A DNA stretch of 64,000 bases. Source: Poriferisphaera corsica. Its GTDB lineage: Bacteria > Planctomycetota > Phycisphaerae > Phycisphaerales > Phycisphaeraceae. Both the position numbers and the translations under genes were made by a program. Under the pieces are notes generated by a model. It saw only the letters and a program-made list of their open reading frames with translations. It was not told the origin of the DNA and ran no database searches. Shown in pieces: positions 44,292-53,441 of the stretch (position 1 is its first letter; the number at the start of each line of letters is the position of its first letter). Where the stretch lies: the NCBI RefSeq assembly GCF_007747445.1, contig NZ_CP036425.1, positions 3,332,175-3,396,174 on the forward strand. The letters run 5' to 3'.

Positions 44292-45467
44292 ATGTCTATT
44301 AACACCTTCACGCCAACCCCTGCAGACAAATTCACCTTCGGCCTCTGGACACTCGGCAACACCGGCCGGGATCCTTTCGGCGAACCCACACGCTCGCCCC
44401 TCACTCCCGCCCAAATCGTCGATGCCATCGGCCAAGCCGGCGGCGCCTTTGGCGTCAATTTCCACGACAACGACCTCATCCCCTTGGATGCATCCGATCA
44501 AGCATCTGCACAAATCAAATCTGATTTCCGCAAAGCGCTCCGCCGCAACAAACTAAAAATACCCATGGCCACCACCAACCTCTTCTCTGACCCTGTTTTC
44601 AAAGACGGCGCGTTCACCTCCAACGATGCCGACATCCGCGCATACGCCATCCAAAAAACGATGCGTGCCATGCAACTCGGCGCTGAGTTCGGCGCAAAAA
44701 TCTACGTCATGTGGGGCGGACGTGAAGGCACCGAATCCGATGCCACCAAAGACCCTATCCTCGCCGTCAAACGCTACCGCAAGGCCATCAACTTCCTCTG
44801 TAAATACAACCTCGACCAAAACTTTGGCTTCAAGTTCGCCCTCGAAGCCAAAGCAAACGAACCCCGCGGCCACATCTATTTCGCCGTCACCGGTTCATAC
44901 CTCGGCTTCATCGAAACACTCGACCATCCCAAAATGGTCGGCGTCAACCCAGAGTTCGCACACGAAAACATGGTCGGCTTAAATTTCGTCCACCACGTCG
45001 CACAAGCCATCGAACACAAGAAACTCTTCCATATCGATCTCAATGACCAGGTCATGTGCCGTTACGACCAAGATTTCCGCTTCGCAAGCAACAGCTACAA
45101 ACAAGCCTTTTTCCTCGTCAAACTGCTCACCGACACACAATACCGCGGCTTCAAACACTTTGACTCACACGCATACCGACAATCCGATCATCAAGACGTC
45201 ATCGAATTCGCCAAAGGCTCCATGCGTTCATACAAAATACTTGAATACAAAACCGACCAATTCAACAAAGACAAGCAAATCCAAAAATTAGTAAAACTCA
45301 TCAACCGTGACAACCGCAAACTCACCTCGCTAACGAATAAATTTACTAAAAAGAACGCAGCACAACTCCTCGCCACAAACTTCAACCGCCACAAACTCGC
45401 AGAACGCCGCCTTCCTTACGAAGAACTCGACCAGCTCACATTCGACCTCCTCATGGGCGTTCGTTAA
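44292..45467 (+). CDS. xylA: Xylose isomerase
   Basis: 391 residues, the short class-I type. Motifs visible: FTFGLWTLGNTGRDPFG, GVNFHDNDL (catalytic His and Asp), KIYVMWGGREGTESDATKDP, FKFALEAKANEPRG (metal-site Glu and catalytic Lys), VNPEFAHENMVGLNF and LFHIDLNDQ, all in order. It isomerises xylose to xylulose (and glucose to fructose). There is no xylB, transporter or regulator beside it. GGAG precedes the ATG. C-ending codon use is strong, like other forward genes here. Confidence 0.96.
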   Translation: MSINTFTPTPADKFTFGLWTLGNTGRDPFGEPTRSPLTPAQIVDAIGQAGGAFGVNFHDNDLIPLDASDQASAQIKSDFRKALRRNKLKIPMATTNLFSDPVFKDGAFTSNDADIRAYAIQKTMRAMQLGAEFGAKIYVMWGGREGTESDATKDPILAVKRYRKAINFLCKYNLDQNFGFKFALEAKANEPRGHIYFAVTGSYLGFIETLDHPKMVGVNPEFAHENMVGLNFVHHVAQAIEHKKLFHIDLNDQVMCRYDQDFRFASNSYKQAFFLVKLLTDTQYRGFKHFDSHAYRQSDHQDVIEFAKGSMRSYKILEYKTDQFNKDKQIQKLVKLINRDNRKLTSLTNKFTKKNAAQLLATNFNRHKLAERRLPYEELDQLTFDLLMGVR

Positions 45468-45794
45468 GAAAGGCCACAATGCCATATCCCTACTTAGAGC
45501 AGTTCGTATAATGATTTGCTGTATAAGCAGAAACACCATCAACAGTAGATTCACTTCAATAAGCATTCAATTACGTTACGACCAACTGGTCAACACGGAA
45601 AGTATTTACGAAAAACGCTCTAAACTATACGAATTTATCATTTTTATTTATACTAGCCCTCAATATCGAGACATAGGCAATTCAAATCTCAGCCATTCAT
45701 CATCTCGGATTTAACCAAACGTTAAAGCGAAACAACTTATCTTGTAAGCAGTCTCGCATGTATTCACAATTTTTTTCTGGTAAGGCATCAAATC
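45468..45794 (+). other. Intergenic, no feature
   Basis: 327 bases with no ORF of interest and no clear hairpin. It likely contains the promoter of the downstream lipoprotein. Confidence 0.4.
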
Positions 45795-46262
45795 ATGATA
45801 AACAATCGCATCTTTAATTGGCTCGCTATCTGCTTCTGTGCAGCCATCCTTCTTTTACAAACAGGATGTGCAACCATCATCAGTGGCACAACCCAAGACA
45901 TTACCATCTCCACCGAGCCAAGCGGCGCAATTCTTAACGTCAACGGCATGACACTCGAATCCCCCGCAACCGTCACGCTCAGCAGGAAAAACAACCACGT
46001 TGTTGAAGTCACAAAACCCGGCTACCAAACCACACAAGTAAACATCGAAAAAGGACTCAACGGTTGGGTCTTCGGTAACATCGTCTTCGGCGGCATTATC
46101 GGCGGCGTCGTAGATATCGCCACCGGCAGCATCAACAACCTCAACCCCGGTGATATCCATCTCAATCTCGCCAAATCAGGCATGAACAGCGAGGTCATGG
46201 TCTGGGACGCAAAGTCACTCAAGGCAGAAGCCAAAAAGCAAAAAGATCTATCAAAAGAATAG
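45795..46262 (+). CDS. PEGA-domain lipoprotein
   Basis: 155 residues. MINNRIFNWLAICFCAAILLLQTGCATI has a lipobox (QTGC), so the mature protein begins with a lipid-modified Cys. Next comes a PEGA-type beta sandwich: ITISTEPSGAILNVNGMTLESPATVTLSRKNNHVVEVTKPGYQTTQV. A Gly/Ile/Val-rich hydrophobic patch (VFGNIVFGGIIGGVVD) follows, and a polar helical tail ends the protein. It is probably anchored to the outer membrane or inner membrane and binds wall or sugar. A terminator follows. Confidence 0.82.
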   Translation: MINNRIFNWLAICFCAAILLLQTGCATIISGTTQDITISTEPSGAILNVNGMTLESPATVTLSRKNNHVVEVTKPGYQTTQVNIEKGLNGWVFGNIVFGGIIGGVVDIATGSINNLNPGDIHLNLAKSGMNSEVMVWDAKSLKAEAKKQKDLSKE

Positions 46263-46290
46263 ACGCTCTCAAATAATTCGGATTCCAACC

Positions 46291-46317
46291 AAGGCTTCCT
46301 GGCAAAGGAAGCCTTTT
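46291..46317 (+). terminator. Intrinsic terminator of PEGA lipoprotein
   Basis: AAGGCTTCC and GGAAGCCTT form a 9-bp stem around a short loop, followed by TTTTTAT. Confidence 0.9.
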
Positions 46318-46544
46318 TATATACATACATCGCCGATTTCATCTAAGTAAAAACGCTACAAAACCACGTCATACCATCTCATGTCATATCTCGATTCCTT
46401 GCCTAGAATTGCCTGTCAATTTGAAGCGAACATGTGTCATATTCACTAAAAACTAAATCACTTAGAGAGTGCTCACTCGCTCTTCACAACGGAGAATGAC
46501 ACCCCGCAACGCTTCTGACAATAGGTCTGGCAGAGGTATGAGTA

Positions 46545-48890
46545 TTGAAATCTGATTCTAATCAATTCATCGATTTGAAGCGGCAATCTCGCTCGCACAC
46601 TCCTCGTCCGCGCTCACGCCACATCGCCTTTATCCACTGCGAATGCATCTTCCGTATCCTTCTTCTAGCACTGTTTATTCTTGTCGGATACATGATCTAC
46701 AACATGCTCTATACCATTCAAAAGGATACGGGCAGTATCGCACTCTCATATCTCAATGACCTCGGCGTCAACCTGCGAGATCAAATCCACGACGAAATCG
46801 ATCCCGCTTTACTCCGCACCCGCATGTTTGCCATCGACGACGTTATCATCAACGGCCTTCGTCAAGATAACATGGGCGAACTTGTTATGCGTGCAAACAA
46901 GCTCATCCAAATGACAATGGACATCGACGCACTCACCATCTTCAACCGACAAGGCAAACTCATTGCGATCAATACTGTGGATCACATGGGCAATCCATAC
47001 CCAAATCAAGAAGAAATCAATCGCCTCTACTCACTCATGCAAGAACCAGCAGACAACATTAAAGGCTGCTTGCAAAACGATCTTGTTAAAGAGCAAATCG
47101 AATTCCAATTCTCTTGTCGCGTCGTCCCAGCACTATTCGACACCCAAGGACTCTCCATCGCCATTAGTGTTCCTGTGATAGACCCTGAAACCAATCAACG
47201 CATCGGCGTCATCTCCACACGCTTACGCTTTGAACGTATCAACAAAAAAGTGCTCGCCGAAAACTTTCTCCGTGAAGGCAACTCCGTCTATTTCGTCACC
47301 GACGACGGACGTTATTTCTCTGACTCCATCCAATCCGGCAAATCAATCCCGCCTGTCTCCGGCAAGCAACTCAAAGAAATGATCCAACCCCTCGTACAGG
47401 GTGATGCCAACGACCTGCTCGCTAAAACTGATAAATACTACCTCAACATTTTCTCTCTCAGCAGCCCTGGCGAAACCATCGGCTCAAACATGCATGTCAT
47501 GCTCGTTGCTCAAGATCGCTGGCTCGATCAAGAACGCTCGCGCGTCGCACTCCTCAACCTCATCATGACACTCACCCTCCTTCTCCTCGCCGGCCTCGTC
47601 GCGCTCCAACTCTGGAACCGCGCCAAACAAAAGCGTACAGAATTACAACTCATTGATGCCCGCAACCAGGCCGAGGGAGCCTCCGACGCTAAATCTGAAT
47701 TCCTCGCCAACATGTCACACGAAATCCGCACACCCATGACCGCCATCCTTGGCTACGCGGACACCCTCGAAGAGGAACAAGACCGCAACAATACGCTCAA
47801 CGCAATCTCTGCCATCCACCGCAACGGCGAACATCTACTCCGCATCATCAACGACATTCTCGACCTCTCGAAAATCGAGGTCGGCAAACTCGGCCTTCTC
47901 GAAGAATCCATGTCCCCCGTCATGATTCTCGGTGAAATCCTTTCGCTGATGCGTCCCCGCGCGACTGAAAAAAATCTCACCCTTGAAGCAAACGTCATCG
48001 GCAGAGTCCCCGAACGTATCAACTCCGATGCCACACGCATCCGACAAATCCTCATCAACCTGGTCTCAAATGCCATCAAATTTACCCATGAGGGCAACAT
48101 CACCATCACCTGCCAATACACCGATTGGCAACCATGGAAAACAAACGAATCTGCTGGCGGTATGCTCCAATATCAAGTCACAGACACCGGTATCGGCATC
48201 GATGACCTCACCAAAGAACGAATCTTCGAACCCTTCAATCAGGGCGATAACTCCCCAACCAGACTCGTCGGTGGCACAGGCCTTGGACTCACCATCACCA
48301 AACGCCTCTGTGAACTCCTCGGCGGTTCGCTACAACTCACCAGTGAAAAAGGCCGCGGTTCCACCTTCTCCGTCAATATCCCACTCCAAGGCAAAGGCTA
48401 TCGCCTCGTCGAATGGCCCAGCATCTCACAACTCGCCGACACGCACACTGAAGCCTCTCAGCCACCTCCACCAAACGCCAATATCTCCCTCCAAAAACGC
48501 CACATCCTCCTCGCAGAGGATGCCACCGATAACCGTAAACTCATCTCATACCTACTCGAAAAAGCAGGCGCCACCGTCACGACCGTCGAAAACGGACAAG
48601 AAGCCCTCGACACAATTAAAAACCTCAGCAGCACAACACACCACTACGACCTTATCATCATGGACATGCAAATGCCCGTGATGGATGGCTTCACCGCAAC
48701 CCGTGAAATCCGTAATCTCGGCTACAAATTCCCCATCCTCGGCCTCACCGCACATGCGCTCGAAGGCGACCGTGAACAATGTATCGCCTCCGGCTGCGAT
48801 GAATACGCCACCAAGCCCATCGATCGACACGGCCTCATCGAACTTTGCGCTCATATCATCAATCTACACAATCAAAACGATTCGCCATAA
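46545..48890 (+). CDS. Hybrid sensor histidine kinase/response regulator
   Basis: 781 residues from a TTG at 46545 that has AGAGG eight bases upstream. Parts: transmembrane helix 1 (about 30-52), an extracytoplasmic sensor region (about 55-330), transmembrane helix 2 (about 336-358), a HisKA with SHEIRTPM (phosphorylated His392), a HATPase with VSNAIKFT, DTGIGI and GGTGLGLTI (about 510-620), and a C-terminal receiver with Asp707 in IMDMQMP and the Lys of TKP. It can relay phosphate from kinase to its own receiver. No output response regulator is adjacent, so the target is unknown. Confidence 0.93.
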   Translation: MKSDSNQFIDLKRQSRSHTPRPRSRHIAFIHCECIFRILLLALFILVGYMIYNMLYTIQKDTGSIALSYLNDLGVNLRDQIHDEIDPALLRTRMFAIDDVIINGLRQDNMGELVMRANKLIQMTMDIDALTIFNRQGKLIAINTVDHMGNPYPNQEEINRLYSLMQEPADNIKGCLQNDLVKEQIEFQFSCRVVPALFDTQGLSIAISVPVIDPETNQRIGVISTRLRFERINKKVLAENFLREGNSVYFVTDDGRYFSDSIQSGKSIPPVSGKQLKEMIQPLVQGDANDLLAKTDKYYLNIFSLSSPGETIGSNMHVMLVAQDRWLDQERSRVALLNLIMTLTLLLLAGLVALQLWNRAKQKRTELQLIDARNQAEGASDAKSEFLANMSHEIRTPMTAILGYADTLEEEQDRNNTLNAISAIHRNGEHLLRIINDILDLSKIEVGKLGLLEESMSPVMILGEILSLMRPRATEKNLTLEANVIGRVPERINSDATRIRQILINLVSNAIKFTHEGNITITCQYTDWQPWKTNESAGGMLQYQVTDTGIGIDDLTKERIFEPFNQGDNSPTRLVGGTGLGLTITKRLCELLGGSLQLTSEKGRGSTFSVNIPLQGKGYRLVEWPSISQLADTHTEASQPPPPNANISLQKRHILLAEDATDNRKLISYLLEKAGATVTTVENGQEALDTIKNLSSTTHHYDLIIMDMQMPVMDGFTATREIRNLGYKFPILGLTAHALEGDREQCIASGCDEYATKPIDRHGLIELCAHIINLHNQNDSP

Positions 48891-49460
48891 GCCCACCCTT
48901 TCTTCGCTCTCACTCCTCACTCCAAGCAAAAAAAAACACCCCCTTAACGCTCTCACATCTCATTTCCCGTCTCAATAACCAAACCACACACAACATAACC
49001 AAAAATTAGTACGATAAATTGAGCCATACTCCCCTCAATGCGCGATAGATATTCATATATCCCGACTACCACGCCTCTCATGCGCCTCTTCCTCAGAAAT
49101 ACCTCAAAAAAATAGGCAAGGCGGGTGAGCTGGGGGGTGTGAGATCCGTCCATGTGGATTATCATGGGTGCATAATTTCAGGCACACCGTTTTACTTCCG
49201 ATGTGGGTATGGATTGGGTGTATTAAATCGACTCCCCCAAACACTTTTCCCAACGCTCTTCGCAGCGATCCTCATGCCCCGCAGACGCTCTCAATCGTGT
49301 TCACAGCCTGGTCAGTGGTTTAACGGAACACTGCGGAAAAGTACAAAACGGGGAAAAGTAAATGGTTCGGGAGAGGGTTTACGTGCAGACGCCGACACGC
49401 GCGACTGCTTAATTAGTGATGGATAACAGCTACACAATGCGAACTGCAGGGATGTGACTG
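48891..49460 (+). other. Intergenic upstream of exbB operon
   Basis: 570 bases with short random ORFs only. The last 150 bases are purine-rich and may be a leader of the exbB transcript. No hairpin, repeat or convincing promoter was found. Confidence 0.35.
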
Positions 49461-50264
49461 ATGAAAAAACCAATTGTTTTAAGCGCAACCGCTTTCTTGA
49501 CCGCAATCGCGACTAGCCAGCTCCTATATGCCCAGGCCTCACCAACCGTCGGCACAATCGACCCCGAAACCGGCGCCCTCCCAACATTCCAACAAATGTT
49601 CATGTTCTCGCCATACATCAACGGCGCCATCGCGGCTCTCTCCGTCATTGCCGTTCTCCTCTTCGTGGTCTACCTCCTCTCCATCAGCCAACGAACCATG
49701 GCCCCCACCGACTTCCTCGAAGAAGTCAAAAAACTCGTACTCGCCAAAAAGTATGAAGCAGCCACCGACCTCTGCCGCGCCAATCGCAACCTCTTCGTCG
49801 CGACTGTCATCCAACGTTGCTGTGAACACGCCGGTAAAGACCAGGGCGTCATCATGGACATGATCGAAACCGAAGGCAAACGCCGCGCTGACATGCTTTG
49901 GAATCGCATCAGCTACCTCGCTGACATCGCCAACGTCGCACCCATGCTCGGTCTCCTCGGCACAGTCGTCGGCATGATCACCGCATTCTTCGGCCTCGAA
50001 GAGCAAACCGGCTCCATCAACTCAACCATCCTCGCAGCCGGTGTCGGCCAAGCCATGGCAACCACCATGTTCGGCCTCGTCGTCGGCATCGCCGCCACCA
50101 TCTTCTACACCATCGTCAAGGGCCGCGCAACCCGCACACTCGCCGAAGCCGAACAAGCAATCCACACCGTCGCAGACCACATCAAGCCTGAACTTCAAAC
50201 AGCATCAGCCTCATCAACTCCGAAGAAATCGCCTCGTCGTAAATCAAACGAGGAGGATGCCTAA
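49461..50264 (+). CDS. ExbB/TolQ/MotA-family proton channel
   Basis: 267 residues with a signal peptide-like N-terminus (MKKPIVLSATAFLTAIATSQLLYAQA), as is common in planctomycetal ExbB, then TM1 (about 53-75), a cytoplasmic helix (DFLEEVKKLVLAKKYEAATDLCR) and two paired C-terminal helices with IANVAPMLGLLGTVVGMITAF and GVGQAMATTMFGLVVGIAATIFY. These form the proton-conducting core. Its stop codon overlaps the next start (TAATG), so exbD is coupled. It uses the proton-motive force to energise an envelope process. Confidence 0.93.
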   Translation: MKKPIVLSATAFLTAIATSQLLYAQASPTVGTIDPETGALPTFQQMFMFSPYINGAIAALSVIAVLLFVVYLLSISQRTMAPTDFLEEVKKLVLAKKYEAATDLCRANRNLFVATVIQRCCEHAGKDQGVIMDMIETEGKRRADMLWNRISYLADIANVAPMLGLLGTVVGMITAFFGLEEQTGSINSTILAAGVGQAMATTMFGLVVGIAATIFYTIVKGRATRTLAEAEQAIHTVADHIKPELQTASASSTPKKSPRRKSNEEDA

Positions 50265-50704
50265 TGGGATTCGCTTCAGAAAGCCGCGAACGCGCTAAAC
50301 CCGTCGTGCCACTTGCTGGCATGGTCGACATCCTCTTCCTGCTGCTCATCTTCTTCATGACCGCAAGCACACTCCGCGATCAAGAACTCCAGATGCAAAT
50401 CGCCCTACCCGGCTCAGAAAACTCACAACTCACCGCAAATCTCGACGCCATGCAGACCAGCATCACCGTCGATAAATTCAACAACATCTTCCTCGGTCAG
50501 CGCCAAGTCACCATGCCCGAGCTACGTGATGTCCTCTCGCAACTCGCCAAAGACTACCCCAACGAAACGCTCGTCATCCGTGGCGATCGCGAATCTTCCT
50601 ATGGCACCGCAATCGAAATTATCGACCTCGCCCAAGCACTTGGCATCAACGACGTCCGCGCCGCAGAAGTCAAAAAAGCCTCAGCAATCTCAAGCCTCGA
50701 ATAA
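50264..50704 (+). CDS. ExbD/TolR-family protein
   Basis: 146 residues: an N-terminal cytoplasmic segment, one transmembrane helix (about residues 16-38) with the conserved Asp (PLAGMVDILFLLLIFFM) that carries protons, and a periplasmic domain rich in beta/alpha (QTSITVDKFNNIFLGQRQVTMPELRDVLSQLAK...VIRGDRESSYG). It pairs with ExbB. The start overlaps the exbB stop by one base. Confidence 0.92.
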   Translation: MGFASESRERAKPVVPLAGMVDILFLLLIFFMTASTLRDQELQMQIALPGSENSQLTANLDAMQTSITVDKFNNIFLGQRQVTMPELRDVLSQLAKDYPNETLVIRGDRESSYGTAIEIIDLAQALGINDVRAAEVKKASAISSLE

Positions 50705-50782
50705 CGCACCCAACCACCTATTCACTGATTAATACAAAAACTCAACAACGCATCAACAACGGAATGTAAGTAACCCTCAACA

Positions 50783-50790
50783 GGGGGGGG
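50783..50790 (+). repeat. G8 homopolymer tract
   Basis: Eight Gs directly upstream of the TPR-gene start (about 18 bases before the GTG, just before its ribosome-binding site). Slippage could change the leader. Confidence 0.6.
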
Positions 50791-50807
50791 ATGATACGGG
50801 AGTCGAT

Positions 50808-53441
50808 GTGAATAATCGAAGCACACAACCTGGGATAACAATGATGAGCGGTTCTCACCGTGAGCGCTCTGCCGCTAACTTCTGTTACAGGCTACGAACC
50901 ATTTTGCGCACCTCTCTCATCGCAACCTGCCTCTCCGCAACACTCTTCGCAACCCCTGCCCTACTCCATGCGCAAAGCAGTGCCGAACTACAACAATTCC
51001 GCTTCGCCTATAAACTCATGCAACGCGGCGAAACCGATCTCGCCGAAGAAGCATTTGACCAATACATCGACGAATTCCCCCAAGGCGACAAACTCGGCGA
51101 CGCCATGTACTACCGCGCCGTCCTCTTCCAACACGAAGGTAAATCCGCCGAAGCCGCACGCGTACTCTCACGCATCGAAACGACAAAACTTGTCCCAGAA
51201 GGCGCCGTCAATCTCCTCAAAGGCCAAGTCATGCTCGATCAAAAGTGGTATGACGATGCACTCGCCACACTCGAAAAAGTCAATGTCGCAAAACTAAAAC
51301 CCGGCGCAGCCGCAGCTGCCCTCTACCTCAAAGGCCGCGCCTACCGCGGCGCCGGCAACATGCAGGCCGCAGCCGAAGCACTCCGCCAATGCGCCAACCT
51401 CGAATCTAAAGTTCAAGTCCGCGCCATGATCGAGCTCTCACGTGTCCTCGTGAAACTCGACCAAACCCCCGAAGCAATTACCACACTCGAACAATCACTC
51501 GCGCTCAACTCAATGGAATACGAAGCCGAAGCCGCACGCATGGCCGGCGACCTCTCCTACCGCATCGGTAACTACGACCAAGCTGTCGGCTTCTACGATC
51601 TCGTACTCAAAGAACACCAAACCTCCGACCAGTTCGGCCCATCCGTTCTCGGCATGCTCTGGTCTCACCACGCCGCAGGACGATACGAACTCGTACTTAA
51701 AAAACTAGAATCCACCAAAGACCTGCTCTCCGAAGCAGACCTCGGTGAAGCCTACTATGTCGCAGGCGCATCCTCCGCCGCCGCCGACCATCACGAGCAA
51801 GCCGTCCAACTTCTCGACCATGCCCTCACCCTCGTCGGCAAAGGCATCATGGAAGAAAAAGTCCTCTACCGACTTGCCGTCAGTCAATTCGAACTCGGTT
51901 GGCTCGGCGAAATGAAAACGACCGTCGCCAAACTCAAAGCCTCCTACAAAGACTCCGACCTACTCACCGATGCCATGTACCTCATCGCCGTCGCTGAAGC
52001 CGAGCAAGGCGACGCCGCCGCAGGTGCCGCCAAACTGACCGAAATGATCGATAAGGGCGACACCAACCCCTACTACCATCAAGCCGTCCTTCGTCGCGCT
52101 CGCCTCTACGAAACCAACAACGAACTCGATGCCGCCTCCGCCGACTACAAACGCTACGTCCAAGCCGGCAGCCTCGACAACCCCGCCGTCATGCGAGCCG
52201 CCCTCAAATACGTTGACCTGCGTTATCAACTCGAAGACTACGCCGAAGCCGAAGCCGTCACTCAATCCATGCTCGACCTCCGCTTCACCGACGACACCAC
52301 CCCCGCCATGACCCTCGAACCCGCCATTGAGCAAGAAGCCATGTTCCGCCTCATGCTCGCTCAAATCAAACTCAGCAAACTCCAAGACGCCATCAACACA
52401 CTCAACAATCTCGAGTCTAACCATCCGCTGCACGCCTACCGAACCTACGGCACATACTACCGCGGCCTCCTTCTCATGAGCACTGGCCAAAAAACCGAAG
52501 CCATCGAACCACTCAAAAAAGCTTCCAGCTTCGAAACGCTCCCTACAGAACTCCGCACCAATGCCCTGCGACTCCTCGGCGTCTACTACCGGCAACTCGA
52601 AGAAACCGACGCCGCCACCCAAACACTCGCTTCCATCGAATCTCTCACAGGCAAAGATTCTCTTCAGGAAGATGAGCTCCTATTCCTTGCTGAAGAACTC
52701 CAAGATGCCGCACGACAAGACACCAACAAACGCGAACGCGCACTCAGCTACCTCAATCTCCTAATCACCTCTGGCGAATCAGACCAATCACAAATCTCTG
52801 GAGGCGCCATGGCCCGTGCCCTCTACATGCGTGGGCAAATCCACCAAGACGCCGGCGAACTCAACGAAGCCAAAGACTCCTTCGCCTACGTCATCGCACT
52901 CGGCAAAGGCTATGACCTCGACGCACAAATTGATCTTGCCGTTGTCACCGCCGAACAAGGCCAATGGGAAAAAGCACTCTCTGAACTCAAAGATCTACGC
53001 TCCAGCGAAGCCTCACACATCGCCGCTAAATCACTCCTCGAATCCGCACGCATTTGGCGTAAAATCGCCCAACAAAGACTCCTCGACGACCAACCCGTCT
53101 CAGCACGCGATGCCCGCCGTGAAGCCGAAAAACTCCTCAAACGCATGGTTCTTCTCTACCCATATCAAGAACTCAATCCACTCCCACAACAAGGCTACAT
53201 CGAACTCGCTTCCGTCGTCAGGATGCTCGAAAACCCAGACGGCGAACGCGAATTACTATCTGAAGTCGCTGAAAAATATCCCGAATCTGAATACGCAACC
53301 TACGCCAAAGCGCTCCTCGCCGAACGCCTCGGCAAGCTCGGCGACGCGCAAGTCTTCACCGCAAGAATTGCAAACACATCCGACCCATACCTCGCCGCTA
53401 GAGTCCAACTTCTCACAGGTCGACTGGGGGCACTACGATGA
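50808..53441 (+). CDS. Secreted TPR-repeat protein
   Basis: 877 residues from a GTG at 50808 with CGGGAG five bases upstream. An N-terminal basic region leads into a hydrophobic signal helix (LRTSLIATCLSATLFATPALLHAQS, about 32-57). The rest is tetratricopeptide repeats throughout, with typical helix pairs such as AEEAFDQYIDEFPQGDKLGDAMYYRAVLFQHEGKSAEAARVLSRI and repeats of AxxALYxRGQ. It is likely a periplasmic scaffold. Its end overlaps the next gene by four bases (ATGA). In this operon it probably links the energised complex to a substrate. Confidence 0.85.
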   Translation: MNNRSTQPGITMMSGSHRERSAANFCYRLRTILRTSLIATCLSATLFATPALLHAQSSAELQQFRFAYKLMQRGETDLAEEAFDQYIDEFPQGDKLGDAMYYRAVLFQHEGKSAEAARVLSRIETTKLVPEGAVNLLKGQVMLDQKWYDDALATLEKVNVAKLKPGAAAAALYLKGRAYRGAGNMQAAAEALRQCANLESKVQVRAMIELSRVLVKLDQTPEAITTLEQSLALNSMEYEAEAARMAGDLSYRIGNYDQAVGFYDLVLKEHQTSDQFGPSVLGMLWSHHAAGRYELVLKKLESTKDLLSEADLGEAYYVAGASSAAADHHEQAVQLLDHALTLVGKGIMEEKVLYRLAVSQFELGWLGEMKTTVAKLKASYKDSDLLTDAMYLIAVAEAEQGDAAAGAAKLTEMIDKGDTNPYYHQAVLRRARLYETNNELDAASADYKRYVQAGSLDNPAVMRAALKYVDLRYQLEDYAEAEAVTQSMLDLRFTDDTTPAMTLEPAIEQEAMFRLMLAQIKLSKLQDAINTLNNLESNHPLHAYRTYGTYYRGLLLMSTGQKTEAIEPLKKASSFETLPTELRTNALRLLGVYYRQLEETDAATQTLASIESLTGKDSLQEDELLFLAEELQDAARQDTNKRERALSYLNLLITSGESDQSQISGGAMARALYMRGQIHQDAGELNEAKDSFAYVIALGKGYDLDAQIDLAVVTAEQGQWEKALSELKDLRSSEASHIAAKSLLESARIWRKIAQQRLLDDQPVSARDARREAEKLLKRMVLLYPYQELNPLPQQGYIELASVVRMLENPDGERELLSEVAEKYPESEYATYAKALLAERLGKLGDAQVFTARIANTSDPYLAARVQLLTGRLGALR